A stretch of DNA of 64,000 nucleotides from assembly GCA_021299635.1 (NCBI GenBank), contig JAJTFA010000001.1, forward strand, positions 347,842 through 411,841, written 5' to 3'. The position numbers were made by a program, and so were the translations under genes. The stretch is from Sphingobacteriales bacterium. GTDB lineage: Bacteria; Bacteroidota; Bacteroidia; UKL13-3. The notes under the pieces are model-generated. The model was not told the origin of the DNA and searched no databases. It saw only the letters and a program-made list of their open reading frames with translations. Below, in pieces: positions 63,601-64,000 of this stretch; within the stretch, counting starts at the first letter, position 1, and each line of letters opens with the position of its first letter.

Positions 63601-64000
63601 CCAACAGCAATATTATTTCGGTACCATTGAAAAGATGGAGTTGTGCCACCATTCAAAGCAGTAGCCGTAAAGGTAACAGATGCACCTGCACAAACTGTAC
63701 TGCCCTGATTTGACACGATGGAAACAGATGGTGTTACCGTTGAATTGTTTAATTTAATTCCTATGGCATTAGCTGTGCTGTTTAATAAACAAGGAGTGGC
63801 ATTAGAGGTCATTACAACATTAACAGAATCGCCAACTACAGGGTTGGAAAGGATGTAACTTGTTCCACCGGTACCAACATTATTACCATTCAATTTCCAT
63901 TGATATGTAGGATTAGTTCCACCATTAGTAGGCGTAGCTGTAAAAGTAATCGGGCTGCTACCACACACGGATGTGGTAGATGCATTAATACTAACTGAAG
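60633..64000 (-). CDS. Giant tandem-95 repeat surface protein with type B T9SS domain (partial)
   Basis: Only the C-terminal ~1120 residues are visible; the frame is open to the right edge, so the real start is beyond 64000. The first part has two or three Cys-containing Ig-like repeats of about 85 residues (VCAGASVTFTATALNGG, FQWYRNN). Then eight repeats of 92-96 residues follow with NDxDxDG motifs (tandem-95/cadherin-like, probably calcium-binding). The end is a gliding-associated type B sorting domain (IPDGFSPDGDGVNDRFVIPG, then YNNSWGG and LPAGAYFYIL). Probable adhesin exported by T9SS and held by the PorP/SprF protein encoded next. Confidence 0.93.
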   Translation of the reverse strand, partial: SVSINASTTSVCGSSPITFTATPTNGGTNPTYQWKLNGNNVGTGGTSYILSNPVVGDSVNVVMTSNATPCLLNSTANAIGIKLNNSTVTPSVSIVSNQGSTVCAGASVTFTATALNGGTTPSFQWYRNNIAVGTNASTYITTLLAQGDSIRVALTSNAACLTTSTAQSNILVMTVNNLPSITAQPILQRIITGSQANFSVTATNANTYQWQSSNGGSFSNLTNGSVYSGVSTASLTILNSAGLNNTLYRVVTTNTCGNRQSDSVPLFINTKPLALNDTLNVAQGKSDSVAVLLNDTDPDGQLFNPVIIVGPINGTAVVLPSGKIQYTPGANYYGLDTITYRVCDNGNPIACDTARVFIRINAKPIASRDTISVNEDDSVIFNVRLNDLDPDGTLSNPVIINPPANGTIIILPNGNIKFKPNPNFFGLDSFMYRVCDNGMPVICDSAWVRLIVNSVNDGPDAVNDSININEDDSVIINVRINDTDIDGTLGNPITITNPINGTISILPNGNIKYIPNPDYFGLDSFMYRVCDNGMPVKCDSAWVRLIINPVNDGPDAVNDSININEDDSVIINVRINDTDIDGTLSNPIAITNPRNGTISILPNGNIKYIPNPNYFGLDSFMYRVCDNGMPVKCDSAWVRLIINSVNDGPDAEDDSLTVNENNPVILDLRNNDKDIDGSLGNPVILVGPLNGSAVINPNGTVTYTPKPNYNGVDSFMYRVCDNGIPVRCDSAWVRIKINPVNTAPNAIDDTLIVDEDNAITTDLRNNDIDLDGNLTNPTIRIMPKHGIVVVNNDGLITYTPTADYFGLDSFFYQVCDNGTPVLCDSAWVRITVRPVNDSPNAINDTANTNVNIPVSIAVLLNDVDKDGTINNPIIITNPTSGVAVVNANGTITYTPANGFVGTISFSYRVCDNGTPARCDSAWATVNVLNNIQNLPPIALNDTIKVIENSKIKFDVRSNDIDPDTNGLGKPIAITQPKFGTIQSTDDSNFIYVPFINYTGTDKFSYSISDLGSPAKFDTAEVIIEVSEQSVKIPDGFSPDGDGVNDRFVIPGIEKYPNNKLTIVNRWGEAVYVMEKYNNSWGGEPNMGFTLENGILPAGAYFYILETGTADKPLTGSLYINK
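60909..63188 (-). repeat. Eight tandem repeats of about 285 bp (95 codons) in the adhesin gene
   Basis: Repeat starts fall near 63188, 62912, 62624, 62339, 62054, 61769, 61484 and 61196. Five successive units (62624 to 61484) are spaced exactly 285 bp. Units at 62624 and 62339 are almost identical in DNA, and the shared block around 62188 and 62473 repeats at 285 bp. Each of the first seven encodes VCDNGxPxxCD with a Cys pair eight residues apart; the eighth lacks both Cys. Confidence 0.93.

Overview
The window looks like a chromosomal segment of a free-living Bacteroidota bacterium, probably in the Chitinophagia/Sphingobacteriia neighbourhood (the rank is inference). Three things point there. 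Promoters match the Bacteroidota pattern TTG-N18-21-TAnnTTTG. Type IX secretion parts are present: a PorW/SprE lipoprotein, PorP/SprF, and type A and type B C-terminal sorting domains. Several family-level markers are typical of the phylum: DUF4296, TIGR02757, a long AtpB with a signal peptide, and a str/S10 ribosomal cluster without tuf. I see no prophage, insertion sequence, CRISPR array, rRNA or tRNA.

Layout. 1-4.9 kb: minus-strand ribosomal operon rpsL-rpsG-fusA-rpsJ-rplC-rplD-rplW, cut by the left edge, with two candidate promoters and a structured leader. 5.1-8.3 kb: miaE-like tRNA hydroxylase, an outer-membrane protein of unknown function, queG and an AHSA1-type protein. 8.3-15.5 kb: minus-strand cluster M23 peptidase - bactofilin - AtpZ - AtpI-like - atpB-E-F-H-A-G; atpD and atpC are not here. 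15.5-20.5 kb: porW/sprE followed by a class A penicillin-binding protein. 20.5-26.4 kb: a T9SS-exported esterase, an M3 oligopeptidase and a three-gene set (FAH hydrolase, M23 peptidase, Bcp peroxiredoxin). 26.4-29.4 kb: a translationally coupled minus-strand trio consisting of a 52-aa membrane protein, a kinase-like/methyltransferase fusion and a membrane sulfatase-superfamily enzyme. 29.5-36.7 kb: DUF3817, phospholipase D, T9SS-exported metalloprotease, EamA transporter, ribD, prmC, YggS and a DUF4296 lipoprotein. 36.7-50.4 kb: mutS2, several beta-barrel outer-membrane proteins, a fatty-acid hydroxylase, a Crp/Fnr regulator, an M61 protease, TIGR02757 and an M49 dipeptidyl peptidase. 50.4-57.7 kb: LtaS-like enzyme, murB, RlmD-type rRNA methyltransferase, glycosyltransferase, aroQ and a xerC/D recombinase. 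57.8-64 kb: minus-strand surface-protein operon of a tandem-95 repeat protein with a type B sorting domain (cut by the right edge), PorP/SprF and an OmpA/PD40 protein.

The genes are mostly housekeeping and cell-envelope functions and are tightly packed, often with 1-22 nt between or shared by neighbours. Recurrent features worth attention are start codons only 4-8 nt after the -7 promoter box (candidate leaderless mRNAs), the coupled trio at 26.4-29.4 kb including a small gene easily missed, a hairpin between atpE and atpF, and a possible pseudoknot in the ribosomal operon leader.
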